Counted from the first letter of the stretch, positions 1 to 10,214 are shown. The stretch: DNA of 64,000 nucleotides from Leadbetterella sp964563435 (GCA_964563435.1 CAZLXI010000006.1:1-64000); one strand, 5' to 3'. Program-made: numbers and translations. The notes: generated from the sequence alone by a model not told the origin.

Positions 1-192
1 AGCTTTCATATTCAAATTCGTTTAAAGGTCAAAAATCAAAATCATAGTCCAAGTAGCTAAATAAATCCGGCCCGGGGTATGACAAAAAGCAGGTAGGAAT
101 GTGATAGGAATCACCCTTTCAGAGAAACCGGGAAACAAAAAAGAAAGCGGAGATTCATCATCCAGGCAAAAAAACATCTATATTTACGGGCA

Positions 193-567
193 ATGAGACG
201 ATTTTTGTCCCTGTTTTTTCTAACTATCTACCTGTTTTCAAACGCTGAGTTTTGCCAGCTTTTGAAAGTTCCGCTTTTTATTGAACACTACCGCGAGTTT
301 GTAACCAACGGAGAAGGGGATCTGGTTGATTTCCTGGTCCATCATTATGGCGGCCATGAAAAAGACGGTGACTGGGATACAGACATGAAGCTCCCTTTTA
401 TGAGCCTTGGTAGTGATCTCAGCCATGCTTTTTATATTCCTAAAATACAATTTGACATTCCTGGCCATCCGACCGTTCCCCGAGAAAACACCCAACCCGT
501 GGGTAAGGTAAAAAACCTGGTATCCAGCTACTACAACAATATACTTCAGCCTCCCCGTATAGCTTAA
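193..567 (+). CDS. Small exported protein with QPPRI tail, head of first metal-efflux locus
   Basis: This 124-residue protein has an N-terminal hydrophobic signal peptide (about residues 3-18, ending near SNAEF), so it should be exported to the periplasm. No enzyme motif is visible. It ends NNILQPPRIA, which closely matches the GNIWQPPKI end of the small protein at 11058-11360. Both sit directly in front of a CzcA-TolC fusion gene, here 80 bp upstream. Unlike that protein it lacks the Cys/His cluster and has only a scattered HHYGGH stretch near residues 50-55. I infer an accessory periplasmic part of the efflux system, perhaps a metal-binding or docking protein. The function is not known to me. 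The ATG at 193 is well placed for the signal peptide. Confidence 0.75.
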   Translation: MRRFLSLFFLTIYLFSNAEFCQLLKVPLFIEHYREFVTNGEGDLVDFLVHHYGGHEKDGDWDTDMKLPFMSLGSDLSHAFYIPKIQFDIPGHPTVPRENTQPVGKVKNLVSSYYNNILQPPRIA

Positions 568-647
568 CTTTTAAAGATCACCGGATACCTGCGGCACGCC
601 TGTCGTAAGGTCTGCTATGTATTTTTTTAATTGTTAATCCAGCTATC

Positions 648-3600
648 ATGTTGAACAGTATTATCCGCTTTTCCCTGCGGAATAAACTCATTGTCGGGCT
701 CTTTACAGCGGGCCTGGTGATTTTCGGCATCTATGAAGCCACCCGTCTGCCCATAGATGCCCAGCCCGACATAACCAATAACCAGGTGCAGGTAATTACC
801 GTGGCACCGTCTTTCGGGGCTGCAGATATCGAGCGGCTCATCACCATCCCTATTGAACAGGCCAACAGCAATATACCGGACATAACCGAGATCCGGAGCT
901 TTAACCGTTTCGGTCTCTCTCTGGTCACCATCGTTTTTACGGACGAAACCGACATCTACCTGGCCCGGCAGCTGGTCACCGAGCGCCTGAACCAGGTCAG
1001 GGAACTGATTCCGGACGGGATCGGCAATCCTGAATTAGGGCCGGTTTCTACCGGGCTGGGCGAGATCTTCCAGTATGTGGTGCGCGCCAGGAAAGGTTAT
1101 GAATCGAAATATGACGAAACCGAACTTCGCACCCTTCAGGACTGGGTGATCCGTCGTCAGCTCCTCGGCACACCGGGAGTAGCCGAGGTCAGCAGCTTCG
1201 GAGGAAAACTGAAGCAATATGAAATTGCCGTTAATCCTGATAAGCTACGGGCCTTCCGGCTAACCATTAACGATGTCTTCGACGCCTTAGAGACCAACAA
1301 TCAGAACACAGGGGGCGCCTATATCGAAAAAAATGAAACCGTACTTTTTATCCGTACAGAAGGGCTGATCGGAACGGTAAATGACATCGAAAACATTGCT
1401 GTAAACCATACCGCTGACGGAAGTCCGGTAAGGATAGGCGATGTAGCAGACGTAAAAACCGGTTATGCCACCCGTTACGGGGCCATGACCTACAATGACC
1501 AGGGCGAGGTTTCAGGGGCTATCGTTCTTATGCTCAAAGGAGAGAATGCCAGCCAGGTGATCAAAAATATCAAGAAAAGACTGGCTAAAATCGAAAAGAC
1601 CCTGCCTGAAGGAGTTGTCATTGAGCCTTTCCTTGATCGGGCCAAGATGGTGAATAATACCATCAGAACCATTGAAACCAACCTCATTGAAGGAGCCCTG
1701 ATCGTGGTTTTTATCCTGGTGCTTTTCCTCGGAAATCTGAGAGCCGGGCTACTGGTGGCCTCCGTGATACCCTTATCCATGCTTTTCGCCATTATCCTGA
1801 TGAACATTTTCGGAGTGGGCGGCAATCTCATGAGCCTGGGCGCCCTCGACTTCGGCCTTATAGTAGATGGAGCCGTGATCATTGTAGAGGCCGTTCTCCA
1901 TCAGTTGTCTAAGCACGGATACCTTGGAAATATTCGCAGGCAGGATATGGATGAACCGGTCTACGATTCTGCCACCAAGATGGTCAACTCGGCCGTTTTC
2001 GGGCAGATTATCATCCTGGTGGTATATCTTCCGATATTCAGCCTGCAGGGTATAGAAGGAAAAATGTTTATCCCCATGGCTCAAACCGTGACTTTTGCCC
2101 TGATCGGGGCCTTTATCCTTTCACTAACCTATATACCGGTGATGAGCGCTCTGGTTTTAAAAGTACCTGCAGGCCAGACCTTTTCCGATAAGATTATGGC
2201 TAAAACAGAAGCGCTCCACTCCCGTTACCTTCTTAAAAGCCTCAAATACTCCAGGCTGATCATTGGGTTAGTGCTGCTTCTTTTTGCAGGGGCGGTTTTC
2301 GTGCTGGCGCGCATGGGGGGCGAGTTTGTCCCGTCTTTGGAAGAAGGAGATTTTGCTGTAGAAATGCGTATTCTCCCCGGAAGTAATATCAACACCACCA
2401 TCCGTGAAACCAACAAGGCCGCTCATATCCTGCTCACAAGGTTTCCGGAAGTGGAAAAGGTGGTCACCAAGATCGGAAGCGCAGAAATTCCCACCGAACC
2501 CATGCCTATGGATGCGGGCGATATGATTGTAGTACTGAAACCCAAAAAAGAATGGACTTCCGCCGGGTCCTTTCCGGAGCTCTCCGAAAAAATGAGCCGG
2601 GCGCTGGAAGTCCTGCCCGGCCTCACCACGGGCTTCCAGTTCCCCGTGCAAATGCGTTTTAACGAGCTCATGACGGGCGCTCGGCAGGATGTGGTGATTA
2701 AAATTTTCGGGGAAGACCTGGATAAACTTGTAAAATACGCCGGCCAGCTGGGCGGGCTGATCGCTAAGGTTCCGGGAGCCCAGGACCTCTACATTGAACC
2801 CCTGATCGGCGCACCGCAGGTAGTAGTGCGTTATGACCGCGCCGCTCTTTCACGCTACAGGCTTTCGGTTTCAGCTGTAAACCGGGTGGTTAACAGCGCA
2901 TTTGCCGGCCAAAGTGCCGGGCCGGTTTTTGAAGGAGAACGGCGCTTTGAACTGATGGTGAGAATGGGTGAAGAGCGGAAAAAAGACATAGAAGACATCC
3001 GTAACCTCCTGGTTCCCACGCCCGCCGGCGTCCAGATCCCTCTCCGCCAGCTGGCAACCGTGGAATACACCAGCACACCGAACCAGATACAGCGTGAAAA
3101 TACCCGCCGACGTATAGTCGTCGGCTTTAATGTGCGGGGGCGTGACGTCCAAAGCATTGTGCAGGAGCTTCAGGATAAAGTGGCTTCGAATATGCCCCTT
3201 GAACCCGGCTATACCCTTACTTATGGCGGGACGTTTGAAAATCTGAATAAAGCCAAAGCCCGGCTGGGAATAGCCGTGCCCATTTCACTGGTACTGATAT
3301 TCCTTCTGCTGTTCTTTTCTTTCCGTTCAATCAGATACAGTCTGCTGATCTACACGGCCATTCCCCTCTCTGCCATCGGCGGAGTCTATTTCCTTTCTTT
3401 GCGGGGTATGCCATTCAGTATCAGTGCAGGAGTCGGATTTATTGCCCTCTTTGGGGTAGCTGTACTGAATGGTATCGTACTGGTAGCAGAGTATAACCGG
3501 ATCCGGATCGGTGAAGGCCTTAACGCCGTTCAGACCGTACTTAAAGGTACGCGCATAAGGCTGCGTCCGGTATTAATGACTGCCCTGGTAGCGTCACTTG

Positions 3601-4934
3601 GCTTCCTGCCCATGGCTCTCAGCAAAGGCTCCGGAGCTGAAGTCCAGCGCCCCCTGGCCACTGTGGTCATTGGCGGACTTCTGTTTGCTACCTTCCTTAC
3701 CTTATTTGTATTGCCTATTCTTTACGTGCTGGTGGAGAACTTCCGAAAACCAAAGGCATCCGTCCTCACTCTTCTATTGGTTATCACCGGAAGCGGGGCT
3801 TTTGCCCAAAGACCCCTCACACTGGAAGAAGCGATACAAACAGCTGCTGAAAACAGCCTTTCCGTGAAAAACGCACAATTATTGGCAGAGTATAAGGAAA
3901 AGCTGACTCCTACCTACTTAGATCTCAGTCCGACAGAACTAAGCGGTGAGTACGGGAAATACAATGGTATCCGGCCGGATAACCGGCTGGCCCTGAGTCA
4001 GCGATTCCGACTGCCAATCACCTACTTAAGGCAAAAAAGCGTTCTGGAAAGCGAGTGGCAACTGGCAATTTTAAACCGGAATCTGACAAAAGCCCAGGTC
4101 AAAAAAGCGGTTTCAGAAGTATTTCAGCACATCCTCATTCTTCAGCAAAGGAAAGAGTTATTGCAAAAGACCGATTCCCTGTTCAGCCAATTCCTGAACC
4201 TGTCCGGACAAAAGCTCAGACTGGGAGATACAGACCGCCTGGAATCGTCGACAGCAGCCATCCAAAAAGAGCAGATCAGCCTGCAGCTGACCTACCTCAT
4301 AAGCGACCTGGAGGTGAGCATAATAGAGCTTCAGCTGCTGCTAAATGTCACAGAGCTGCCTCAGCCGGTGGCACCAACGGCGAAAATCAGCCTCGAGCTT
4401 TGCTGCAGCACAGATGACCACCCCGAGCTACAGGCACTGCATCAGCAATTACGGATCAACGACGCCCAGATCGAGGCCGACAGGAGCCGGCTATTGCCCG
4501 AATTTTCAGTAGGCTATGCTAACCAGACTTTACGCGACCTCGCTCCGGGCCGCTTCGGTTCCATCACTGCCGGGATCGACATCCCCGTTTTTAACAAAAG
4601 TCAGAAAGCACGGATCCAGGCAGCCAAAATTCAGAGAAGTATTACCGAAAATGAACTGGCCATGAAAGAGAAGCAGCTAAATACCGGGTACAAACAGGCG
4701 CTAAGTGAAGCCATATACCTCGAATTCATCGTCAGGAATTATGAAGAAAAGCAAATTCCCCAAACGCTTCTGGCCGAACAGCTGGCACAGCAGCAGTTGC
4801 ACGCAGGAGAGATCAACTACCTGGACTGGGTGATTCTTACGCGCCAGTCACTGGAAGTAAGAACCGGACATCTGCAGGCCCTCGAACAACTAAACCTGTG
4901 TATCATTCGATTAAATTATCTGATAACGAAATAA
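648..4934 (+). CDS. czcA: CzcA-type heavy-metal RND pump fused to a TolC-like outer-membrane factor
   Basis: A 1428-residue protein joining an RND proton/metal antiporter (about residues 1-1034) to an outer-membrane efflux domain (about 1054-1428). It should drive divalent cations from cytoplasm or periplasm across the envelope. The TM4 motif DFGLIVDGAVIIVE carries D401, D407 and E414, the pattern of CzcA/CnrA-type Zn/Co/Cd/Ni pumps rather than the CusA pattern for Cu/Ag. The junction (1035-1054) holds a hydrophobic run ending in GAFAQ, like a signal peptide with a cleavage site at 1053/1054. The C-terminal part shows the coiled, Gln/Leu-rich helices of TolC-type proteins. The CzcB gene follows after 116 bp. 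A paralogue lies at 11651-16093. The metal specificity is inferred. Confidence 0.93.
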   Translation: MLNSIIRFSLRNKLIVGLFTAGLVIFGIYEATRLPIDAQPDITNNQVQVITVAPSFGAADIERLITIPIEQANSNIPDITEIRSFNRFGLSLVTIVFTDETDIYLARQLVTERLNQVRELIPDGIGNPELGPVSTGLGEIFQYVVRARKGYESKYDETELRTLQDWVIRRQLLGTPGVAEVSSFGGKLKQYEIAVNPDKLRAFRLTINDVFDALETNNQNTGGAYIEKNETVLFIRTEGLIGTVNDIENIAVNHTADGSPVRIGDVADVKTGYATRYGAMTYNDQGEVSGAIVLMLKGENASQVIKNIKKRLAKIEKTLPEGVVIEPFLDRAKMVNNTIRTIETNLIEGALIVVFILVLFLGNLRAGLLVASVIPLSMLFAIILMNIFGVGGNLMSLGALDFGLIVDGAVIIVEAVLHQLSKHGYLGNIRRQDMDEPVYDSATKMVNSAVFGQIIILVVYLPIFSLQGIEGKMFIPMAQTVTFALIGAFILSLTYIPVMSALVLKVPAGQTFSDKIMAKTEALHSRYLLKSLKYSRLIIGLVLLLFAGAVFVLARMGGEFVPSLEEGDFAVEMRILPGSNINTTIRETNKAAHILLTRFPEVEKVVTKIGSAEIPTEPMPMDAGDMIVVLKPKKEWTSAGSFPELSEKMSRALEVLPGLTTGFQFPVQMRFNELMTGARQDVVIKIFGEDLDKLVKYAGQLGGLIAKVPGAQDLYIEPLIGAPQVVVRYDRAALSRYRLSVSAVNRVVNSAFAGQSAGPVFEGERRFELMVRMGEERKKDIEDIRNLLVPTPAGVQIPLRQLATVEYTSTPNQIQRENTRRRIVVGFNVRGRDVQSIVQELQDKVASNMPLEPGYTLTYGGTFENLNKAKARLGIAVPISLVLIFLLLFFSFRSIRYSLLIYTAIPLSAIGGVYFLSLRGMPFSISAGVGFIALFGVAVLNGIVLVAEYNRIRIGEGLNAVQTVLKGTRIRLRPVLMTALVASLGFLPMALSKGSGAEVQRPLATVVIGGLLFATFLTLFVLPILYVLVENFRKPKASVLTLLLVITGSGAFAQRPLTLEEAIQTAAENSLSVKNAQLLAEYKEKLTPTYLDLSPTELSGEYGKYNGIRPDNRLALSQRFRLPITYLRQKSVLESEWQLAILNRNLTKAQVKKAVSEVFQHILILQQRKELLQKTDSLFSQFLNLSGQKLRLGDTDRLESSTAAIQKEQISLQLTYLISDLEVSIIELQLLLNVTELPQPVAPTAKISLELCCSTDDHPELQALHQQLRINDAQIEADRSRLLPEFSVGYANQTLRDLAPGRFGSITAGIDIPVFNKSQKARIQAAKIQRSITENELAMKEKQLNTGYKQALSEAIYLEFIVRNYEEKQIPQTLLAEQLAQQQLHAGEINYLDWVILTRQSLEVRTGHLQALEQLNLCIIRLNYLITK

Positions 4935-5050
4935 CGCTCAGCTTTCAGCAATACCCGCTTGTTAGACGCCGCAGTAAATATAGCGGACTACCGAAAACCA
5001 GGCGTTATCCGGCTGAGTTCTGAAAACTGACAGTTTAAACTTTTATACGT

Positions 5051-6169
5051 ATGAAATATTTCAAGATTGCCCTCCTTTTAATAGTTGCCTCCTGTAAACC
5101 TGCGGCAAAAGAAGCCCTTGAGGAAACGTCACCAAGCCCCGAAAACATCATCCGGCTGTCAGAAGAGCAGATGAAAACCCTGGAGCTGTCTGTTACCCGG
5201 CTGCAGACCCGTAACCTGGAAGCCACACTCCGGCTGAACGGGAAAGTAGACGCTGCACCATCCGATGTGGTATCGGTAACCTCCGCCCTGGGTGGGTATG
5301 TCAGGAAGATTAATATCCTTCCCGGGGCCTCCTTCTCCAAAGGGCAGATTCTGGCTGTTCTGGAAGACAACCAGTTTATCCAGCTTCAGCAGGATTACCT
5401 CTCCACAGAGGTACAACTCAAAACGGCAGAGCTCAACTACGATCGTCAGAAAGCGCTCAACCGTACCCAGGCAGCCAGCGATAAAACATTGCAACAGGCC
5501 GAAGCCGAATACCGCACCCTGAAAGTGGCTCAAAAAGCACTTGAACAAAAATTACGGCTTATTCATATAGACCCTCAAAGCGTAAATACCGATAACCTCC
5601 GCAGCACGGTTAACATTTATGCTCCCTTCAGCGGAACGGTCAGCGAGATCCGGGTGAATACGGGAAAATACGTTTCTCCTGTCGAAACACTGTTTGAGCT
5701 GGTCAACCCGGCCGGACTGCTCCTGCGGATCAAGGCCTTTGAAAAAGACCTGCCTGCCCTGAAAACCGGGCAGGAGGTGCGCTTCTCTGCCAACGACGGG
5801 CTCTCCTCCCGCGCACAGGTCATTTCTACCGGAAAAACAGTGAATGAAGACGGCTCAACAGATATTCTGGCACGCCCGCTGGGCAGCCGACCCGGGCTCA
5901 TCATGGGCATGTACATCAGTGCGGAAATCGAGACACGGAATAAGTTGAGTCACGTTCTCCCCGAAGCTGGCGTGGTAATGTTTGAAAACAAATGGTATGT
6001 TTTTGAGCAGTTGCCTGACCGTGCCTTCCGCATGCTGGAAGTTCAGCCGGGTATCCGTCACGAGGGGTGGGTAGAAATCCTTCAGACGGATATGCTTGAA
6101 GGGAAACCCCTGGTTGAAAACGGTGCTTACACCCTGCTCATGGGATTAAAAAACAGGGCCGAAGAATAA
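5051..6169 (+). CDS. czcB: CzcB-type periplasmic adaptor lipoprotein (RND membrane-fusion protein)
   Basis: A 372-residue membrane-fusion protein that should bridge the RND pump at 648-4934 to its outer-membrane channel. The N-terminus MKYFKIALLLIVASC is a lipoprotein signal with the lipid-bearing Cys at residue 15. Next come a biotinyl-lipoyl-like segment (about 65-105, including GGYVRKINILPGASFSKGQ), an alpha-helical hairpin (about 110-175, Gln/Glu/Ala-rich), the second lipoyl half (about 190-220, YAPFSGTVSEIRVNTGKYV), and a beta-barrel and membrane-proximal domain. It has no His-rich insertion, unlike the paralogue at 16096-17337. The ATG start is supported by the lipobox. It probably forms one operon with the pump. 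Confidence 0.92.
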   Translation: MKYFKIALLLIVASCKPAAKEALEETSPSPENIIRLSEEQMKTLELSVTRLQTRNLEATLRLNGKVDAAPSDVVSVTSALGGYVRKINILPGASFSKGQILAVLEDNQFIQLQQDYLSTEVQLKTAELNYDRQKALNRTQAASDKTLQQAEAEYRTLKVAQKALEQKLRLIHIDPQSVNTDNLRSTVNIYAPFSGTVSEIRVNTGKYVSPVETLFELVNPAGLLLRIKAFEKDLPALKTGQEVRFSANDGLSSRAQVISTGKTVNEDGSTDILARPLGSRPGLIMGMYISAEIETRNKLSHVLPEAGVVMFENKWYVFEQLPDRAFRMLEVQPGIRHEGWVEILQTDMLEGKPLVENGAYTLLMGLKNRAEE

Positions 6170-6270
6170 ATTCGTCTATTAAAATTAGGGGATTATCGAA
6201 AGTAGCCAAGTTTTCATACAGATATTTCCCGAAATCCTTACATTTAACGGGTGTTTAAAAGCTAAACAGA

Positions 6271-8613
6271 ATGTTCAAAATACAAAAATTTGGAATTTTT
6301 ATAGGATTACTATGGGTGGGTCCTAACATCATGGCGTCACCCGGAGACTCCCTGAGCCGCAAAGACTATGAAAATGCCGCCAACTACCTGGCTCAAAACC
6401 TGCAAAAATATGTGTATAACACTTCCCTCCGGCCCAACTGGCTGGAAGACGACAAATTCTGGTTTGTGGAAACCACTTCCAAAGGCAAAGCGTTCTTCCT
6501 GGCAGATCCGGCAAAGAAAACCCGTAAAGCGGCCTTTGACCACGGGAAGCTGGCGCTGGCCCTGGGAAAAGCAACAGGCAAGAGCTATGCCCCCCATCAA
6601 CTGCCGTTTACAGGCATCAGCTTCTCTTCAGGCCTGAAGCTCATTTATTTTTCGGCTGAAAAGAAAAACTGGTCCTATAACCCGGCTAACGGTGGGCTTA
6701 CCGAATCGGCCGTGGAAACGAAAAGCGAGCCGGAGCAGGAAAGCTTCACCGCCCGACGAGGACGCTTACTCGAAATCCCTTCGCCCGACGGAAAAATGGC
6801 GGCTTTCCTGAAAGATCATAACCTTTGGGTACGGGATTTAAGCACCAAACAGGAAACCCGGCTCACCACCGACGGCATAAAAGACTTTGGCTATGCCACC
6901 GATAACGCCGGCTGGACCACCGGCGACGGCCCCATTATCAGCTGGTCACCCGACTCGCGGAAGATAGCCACCTTTCAGCAGGATCAGCGGCATGTAAAAG
7001 ACATGTACCTCGTAACCACCAATGTGGGCGCACCGACCCTGAAGGCATGGAAATATCCGCTGCCCGGCGACAAAGAAGTGATCCTTATCCACCGGGTAAT
7101 TATCGATGTGCCTGCAAGGGAAGTCATTCGCCTGAAAGTGGCACCTGACCCGCGGCGGTCTTCCCTGAGCGACAATATTACCAATGGCGGCCGCCTGGCC
7201 GATGTGGAATGGTCACCTGACGGGAAAGAGCTGGCCTTCCTCTCCACCTCCCGCGACCATAAGATCTCCCGCATGAGGATAGCCGATACCGGAACCGGCG
7301 AAGTAAGAGAAGTATTCGAAGAGGTGGTTCCTACCTATTACGAATCCGGCGTAAATGCCATCAACTGGCGTTACTTCCCGGAGACCGCTGAAATCCTCTG
7401 GTATTCCGAAAGAGATAATCATGGACATCTATACCTGTATGATTCCCGCACCGGAAAGCTGAAAAACCAGGTAACCCGGGGTGATTTTGTAGTAGCCCGG
7501 ATGACAGAAGTGGACGAAAAGAGCCGCCGGATTTGGTTTACCACGACCGGATTGGACCCGAAAAATCCCTACTACCAAAGGTATTGCCGGGTGGATTTTG
7601 ACGGTAAAAACTTTACCGACCTCACCCCTTCTACCGGAACCCACCAGACTACCTGGTCGCCCTCCGGAAAATACCTCATTGACACGTGGTCTGAACCAAA
7701 CGTTCCCCCGACATTTGAATTAAGGGATGCCAACGGAAATCACATCCTGACTTTGGGCAAGGCAGATATCTCCCGGCTAGAATCGGAAACCGGCTGGACA
7801 CCTGCCACGCCCGTGAAACTAAAGGCCGCCGACGGGAAAACCGACATCTTCGGGCTGGTTTATACGCCCAAACACTTTGAATCAGGCAAAAAATACCCGG
7901 TGATCAACTATATTTATCCCGGTCCGCAGGGCGGAAGCGTGCGTTCGTGGGGTTTCAGCCCTGTCTCCGGAGACCATCGGGCGCTGGCCGAGCTGGGCTT
8001 TATCGTAGTGGCCATAGAAGGAACCAGCAACCCGTACCGTTCCAAGAGCTATCACGACATGAACTACGGAAACATGGGCGAGAACACTCTTCCCGACCAG
8101 ATCGCCGGCATTAAGCAACTGGCGGAACAATTTCCGATAGACCTCGACAAAGTAGGGATCTGGGGACACTCGGGAGGTGGATTTGCCACTGCGACCGCTA
8201 TGTTCAGATACCCCGATTTTTATAAAGTAGGGATCTCGGAATCGGGCAACCACGACAACCGTAACTACGAAGACGACTGGGGCGAAAGATACAACGGCCT
8301 CCTTGAAAATGCAGATTACGAAGCCCAGGCCACCCCTACCCATGCTAAAAACCTGAAGGGAAAACTGATGCTGGCGCACGGAATGATGGACAATAACGTA
8401 CCGCCATACAATACTCTGCTGGTAGTGGAAGCCCTGCAGAAGGCCAACAAAGATTTCGACCTGGTGATCTTCCCTTCCGCAACACACGGTTTCGGTGCCT
8501 ACTCCAACTACATGATGAGACTGCGGTGGGATTATTTTGTCAGGCATCTGAAAGGGCTTACGCCCCCCAAAGAATTTGACCTGGGAGCTTATCTAAGCAG
8601 GACCGGCCGGTAA
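6271..8613 (+). CDS. Exported S9-family prolyl peptidase (dipeptidyl-peptidase IV type)
   Basis: A 780-residue serine peptidase that should remove N-terminal X-Pro dipeptides from peptides in the periplasm. An N-terminal signal peptide (residues 1-22, ending NIMAS) precedes a beta-propeller domain (about 90-500, with repeated WSPDS/WSPDGK blades). The C-terminal alpha/beta-hydrolase domain has the nucleophile motif GHSGGG with S634, the acid D707 in HGMMDNNVP, and H739 in ATHGFG. Length and layout match DPP-IV-like enzymes of Bacteroidota. It lies between the first metal locus and a converging small gene that starts 3 bp beyond its stop. It has no obvious functional link to its neighbours. 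Confidence 0.93.
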   Translation: MFKIQKFGIFIGLLWVGPNIMASPGDSLSRKDYENAANYLAQNLQKYVYNTSLRPNWLEDDKFWFVETTSKGKAFFLADPAKKTRKAAFDHGKLALALGKATGKSYAPHQLPFTGISFSSGLKLIYFSAEKKNWSYNPANGGLTESAVETKSEPEQESFTARRGRLLEIPSPDGKMAAFLKDHNLWVRDLSTKQETRLTTDGIKDFGYATDNAGWTTGDGPIISWSPDSRKIATFQQDQRHVKDMYLVTTNVGAPTLKAWKYPLPGDKEVILIHRVIIDVPAREVIRLKVAPDPRRSSLSDNITNGGRLADVEWSPDGKELAFLSTSRDHKISRMRIADTGTGEVREVFEEVVPTYYESGVNAINWRYFPETAEILWYSERDNHGHLYLYDSRTGKLKNQVTRGDFVVARMTEVDEKSRRIWFTTTGLDPKNPYYQRYCRVDFDGKNFTDLTPSTGTHQTTWSPSGKYLIDTWSEPNVPPTFELRDANGNHILTLGKADISRLESETGWTPATPVKLKAADGKTDIFGLVYTPKHFESGKKYPVINYIYPGPQGGSVRSWGFSPVSGDHRALAELGFIVVAIEGTSNPYRSKSYHDMNYGNMGENTLPDQIAGIKQLAEQFPIDLDKVGIWGHSGGGFATATAMFRYPDFYKVGISESGNHDNRNYEDDWGERYNGLLENADYEAQATPTHAKNLKGKLMLAHGMMDNNVPPYNTLLVVEALQKANKDFDLVIFPSATHGFGAYSNYMMRLRWDYFVRHLKGLTPPKEFDLGAYLSRTGR

Positions 8614-8615
8614 AA

Positions 8616-8762
8616 TTAATCCATGGAGTGAATGAGCACATAGTATTTATAGGCTACCACCGCCTGCTCAAACTTCGTGAGCTTCATAGGATCTTTTTTG
8701 CTGTACTTTGGCAGTACCGCCTTATTAATCTTATTGAGAAATTTGAAAAAACTCTTTTTCAT
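8616..8762 (-). CDS. Small conserved basic protein of unknown function (48 aa)
   Basis: A 48-residue basic protein starting MKKSFFKFLNKINKAVLP and ending KYYVLIHSMD, with no signal peptide or clear membrane segment. I recognise the style (MKKxFFKxxxKxNKxxLP...K, then a Tyr-rich end) from short conserved proteins of flavobacteria, but no function is established as far as I know. An upstream ATG at 8831 would give 71 residues. I chose the ATG at 8762 because the extra N-terminus looks like untranslated leader and the known style starts at MKK. The gene converges with the peptidase at 6271-8613, the stops being 2 bp apart. Confidence 0.7.
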   Translation of the reverse strand: MKKSFFKFLNKINKAVLPKYSKKDPMKLTKFEQAVVAYKYYVLIHSMD

Positions 8763-8954
8763 AGGGATAAAACCTTGCTGTAAAACCGCGCTTGTTTTGC
8801 GTATTAAAGTAAAGTTACAAAATATAAACATGCTCTGACATGCATTTGCTATAATTCATAGCTATTTTCGGACCGGACGTGAAACCTGCCGTATTTTCGT
8901 TAATATTGAAATCCGAACAGATACACCTGATTAAATCTTACATAAAAACTTGAC

Positions 8955-10211
8955 GTGGAGAGGCTCACGGAAAAACTGAAAATACTGGCCGATGCGGCAA
9001 AATATGACGTTAGTTGCAGCTCAAGCGGCAGCAAAAGAAAAAATACCGGTGGTATAGGAGACGCCTCCGCCTCCGGGATCTGCCATACGTATACGGAAGA
9101 CGGAAGATGTGTATCCCTTTTAAAGATTCTGCTCACCAATCATTGCATTTATGACTGTGCCTTTTGCGTAAGCCGCAGAAGCAACGATGTCAAACGGGCC
9201 GCTTTTACCGTAGAGGAAGTAGTAGACCTGACCATGAACTTCTACCGGAGAAATTATATAGAGGGCCTGTTCCTGAGTTCGGGGATTTTCAAAAATGCCG
9301 ACTATACCATGGAACGGCTGCTCCGTATTGTAAAAAAGCTGCGTACCGAAGAGCGCTACAGCGGTTACATTCATCTGAAGACCATTCCCGGGGCCAGCGA
9401 AGAGCTGATCCGGGAGGCTGGCTTGTATGCTGACCGGATGAGCATTAACCTGGAGATGCCTACCGAAGCCGGCCTGAAGATGTTGGCTCCCGAAAAAGAT
9501 CATGAGTCGGTGCGAAAACCGCTGGCGTTTGTTGAAAACCAGATTCGGGAATATCAATCAGAATCCGGCCTGGTCAAACATAAACCCCTCTTTGTACCGG
9601 CCGGTCAGAGCACCCAGATGGTGATAGGGGCTACCCCTGAAACTGATCTTGAGATTATGAATGTGGCCAAAACATTTTACCGAGATTATAACCTCAAAAG
9701 AGTATATTACAGTGCTTATGTACCGGTCACCAATGAGAATCCATTATTACCTCAAATCGGCACGACTCCGCCCCTGGTTCGTGAAAACCGGTTGTACCAA
9801 ACCGACTGGCTCCTAAGATTTTACGGTTTTGAGCTGGAGGAGATTCTGAATCCCGAACATACCCGGCTGGAGCTGGACATCGACCCCAAGCTAAGCTGGG
9901 CCCTGCGTAACCCGCACTTCTTCCCGGTAGATGTAAATACGGCACACTACAGGTCCATCCTCCGGATTCCCGGTATAGGCAGGCAGTCGGCCGTGAAAAT
10001 CATTCAGGCCAGGAAATTCGGCCGGCTGCGCGAATACCAGTTGCGTAAAATGGGCATCGCTTATAACCGTGCCCGTTACTTCCTGGTTTGTGCCGACAGT
10101 CCGGTGATATTAGGCACTCCTTCCATGGCCGATGTAAAAGCAGCTATCCTGCAAAAGCCGGATACCTCATCTTCCGGGAGAGCGGATGTTAACCAGTTAA
10201 GCCTTTTCTGA
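8955..10211 (+). CDS. Radical SAM protein, putative DNA modification/repair enzyme
   Basis: A 418-residue radical S-adenosylmethionine enzyme. The cluster-binding motif is CX3CX2C in NHCIYDCAFC (C64, C68, C71). A helix-hairpin-helix DNA-binding motif, IPGIGRQSAVKII, lies near residues 338-350, followed by a second one around RKFGRLREYQLRKMGI. This combination defines the family annotated as 'putative DNA modification/repair radical SAM protein', often coupled to uracil-DNA-glycosylase-like proteins. The reaction is not known. The start is GTG at 8955, close to the N-terminus expected for the family (ERLTEKLKILADAAKYD). The next gene starts 3 bp after the stop, so the two are almost certainly co-transcribed and probably act together. 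Confidence 0.9.
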   Translation: MERLTEKLKILADAAKYDVSCSSSGSKRKNTGGIGDASASGICHTYTEDGRCVSLLKILLTNHCIYDCAFCVSRRSNDVKRAAFTVEEVVDLTMNFYRRNYIEGLFLSSGIFKNADYTMERLLRIVKKLRTEERYSGYIHLKTIPGASEELIREAGLYADRMSINLEMPTEAGLKMLAPEKDHESVRKPLAFVENQIREYQSESGLVKHKPLFVPAGQSTQMVIGATPETDLEIMNVAKTFYRDYNLKRVYYSAYVPVTNENPLLPQIGTTPPLVRENRLYQTDWLLRFYGFELEEILNPEHTRLELDIDPKLSWALRNPHFFPVDVNTAHYRSILRIPGIGRQSAVKIIQARKFGRLREYQLRKMGIAYNRARYFLVCADSPVILGTPSMADVKAAILQKPDTSSSGRADVNQLSLF

Positions 10212-10214
10212 AAG

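Noticed and set aside
1490..3157. Long minus-strand frames inside the first czcA gene
   Set aside because: They have no protein-like motifs and mirror the codon bias of the forward gene. They are shadows.
648..4934. CzcA-TolC fusion as a sequencing error
   Set aside because: The paralogue at 11651-16093 has the same junction and order, and the reading frame is continuous in both, so the fusion is a real gene form.
7882..8547. 221-residue minus-strand frame within the S9 peptidase gene
   Set aside because: The forward frame carries a full catalytic triad, and the reverse reading lacks any recognisable features.
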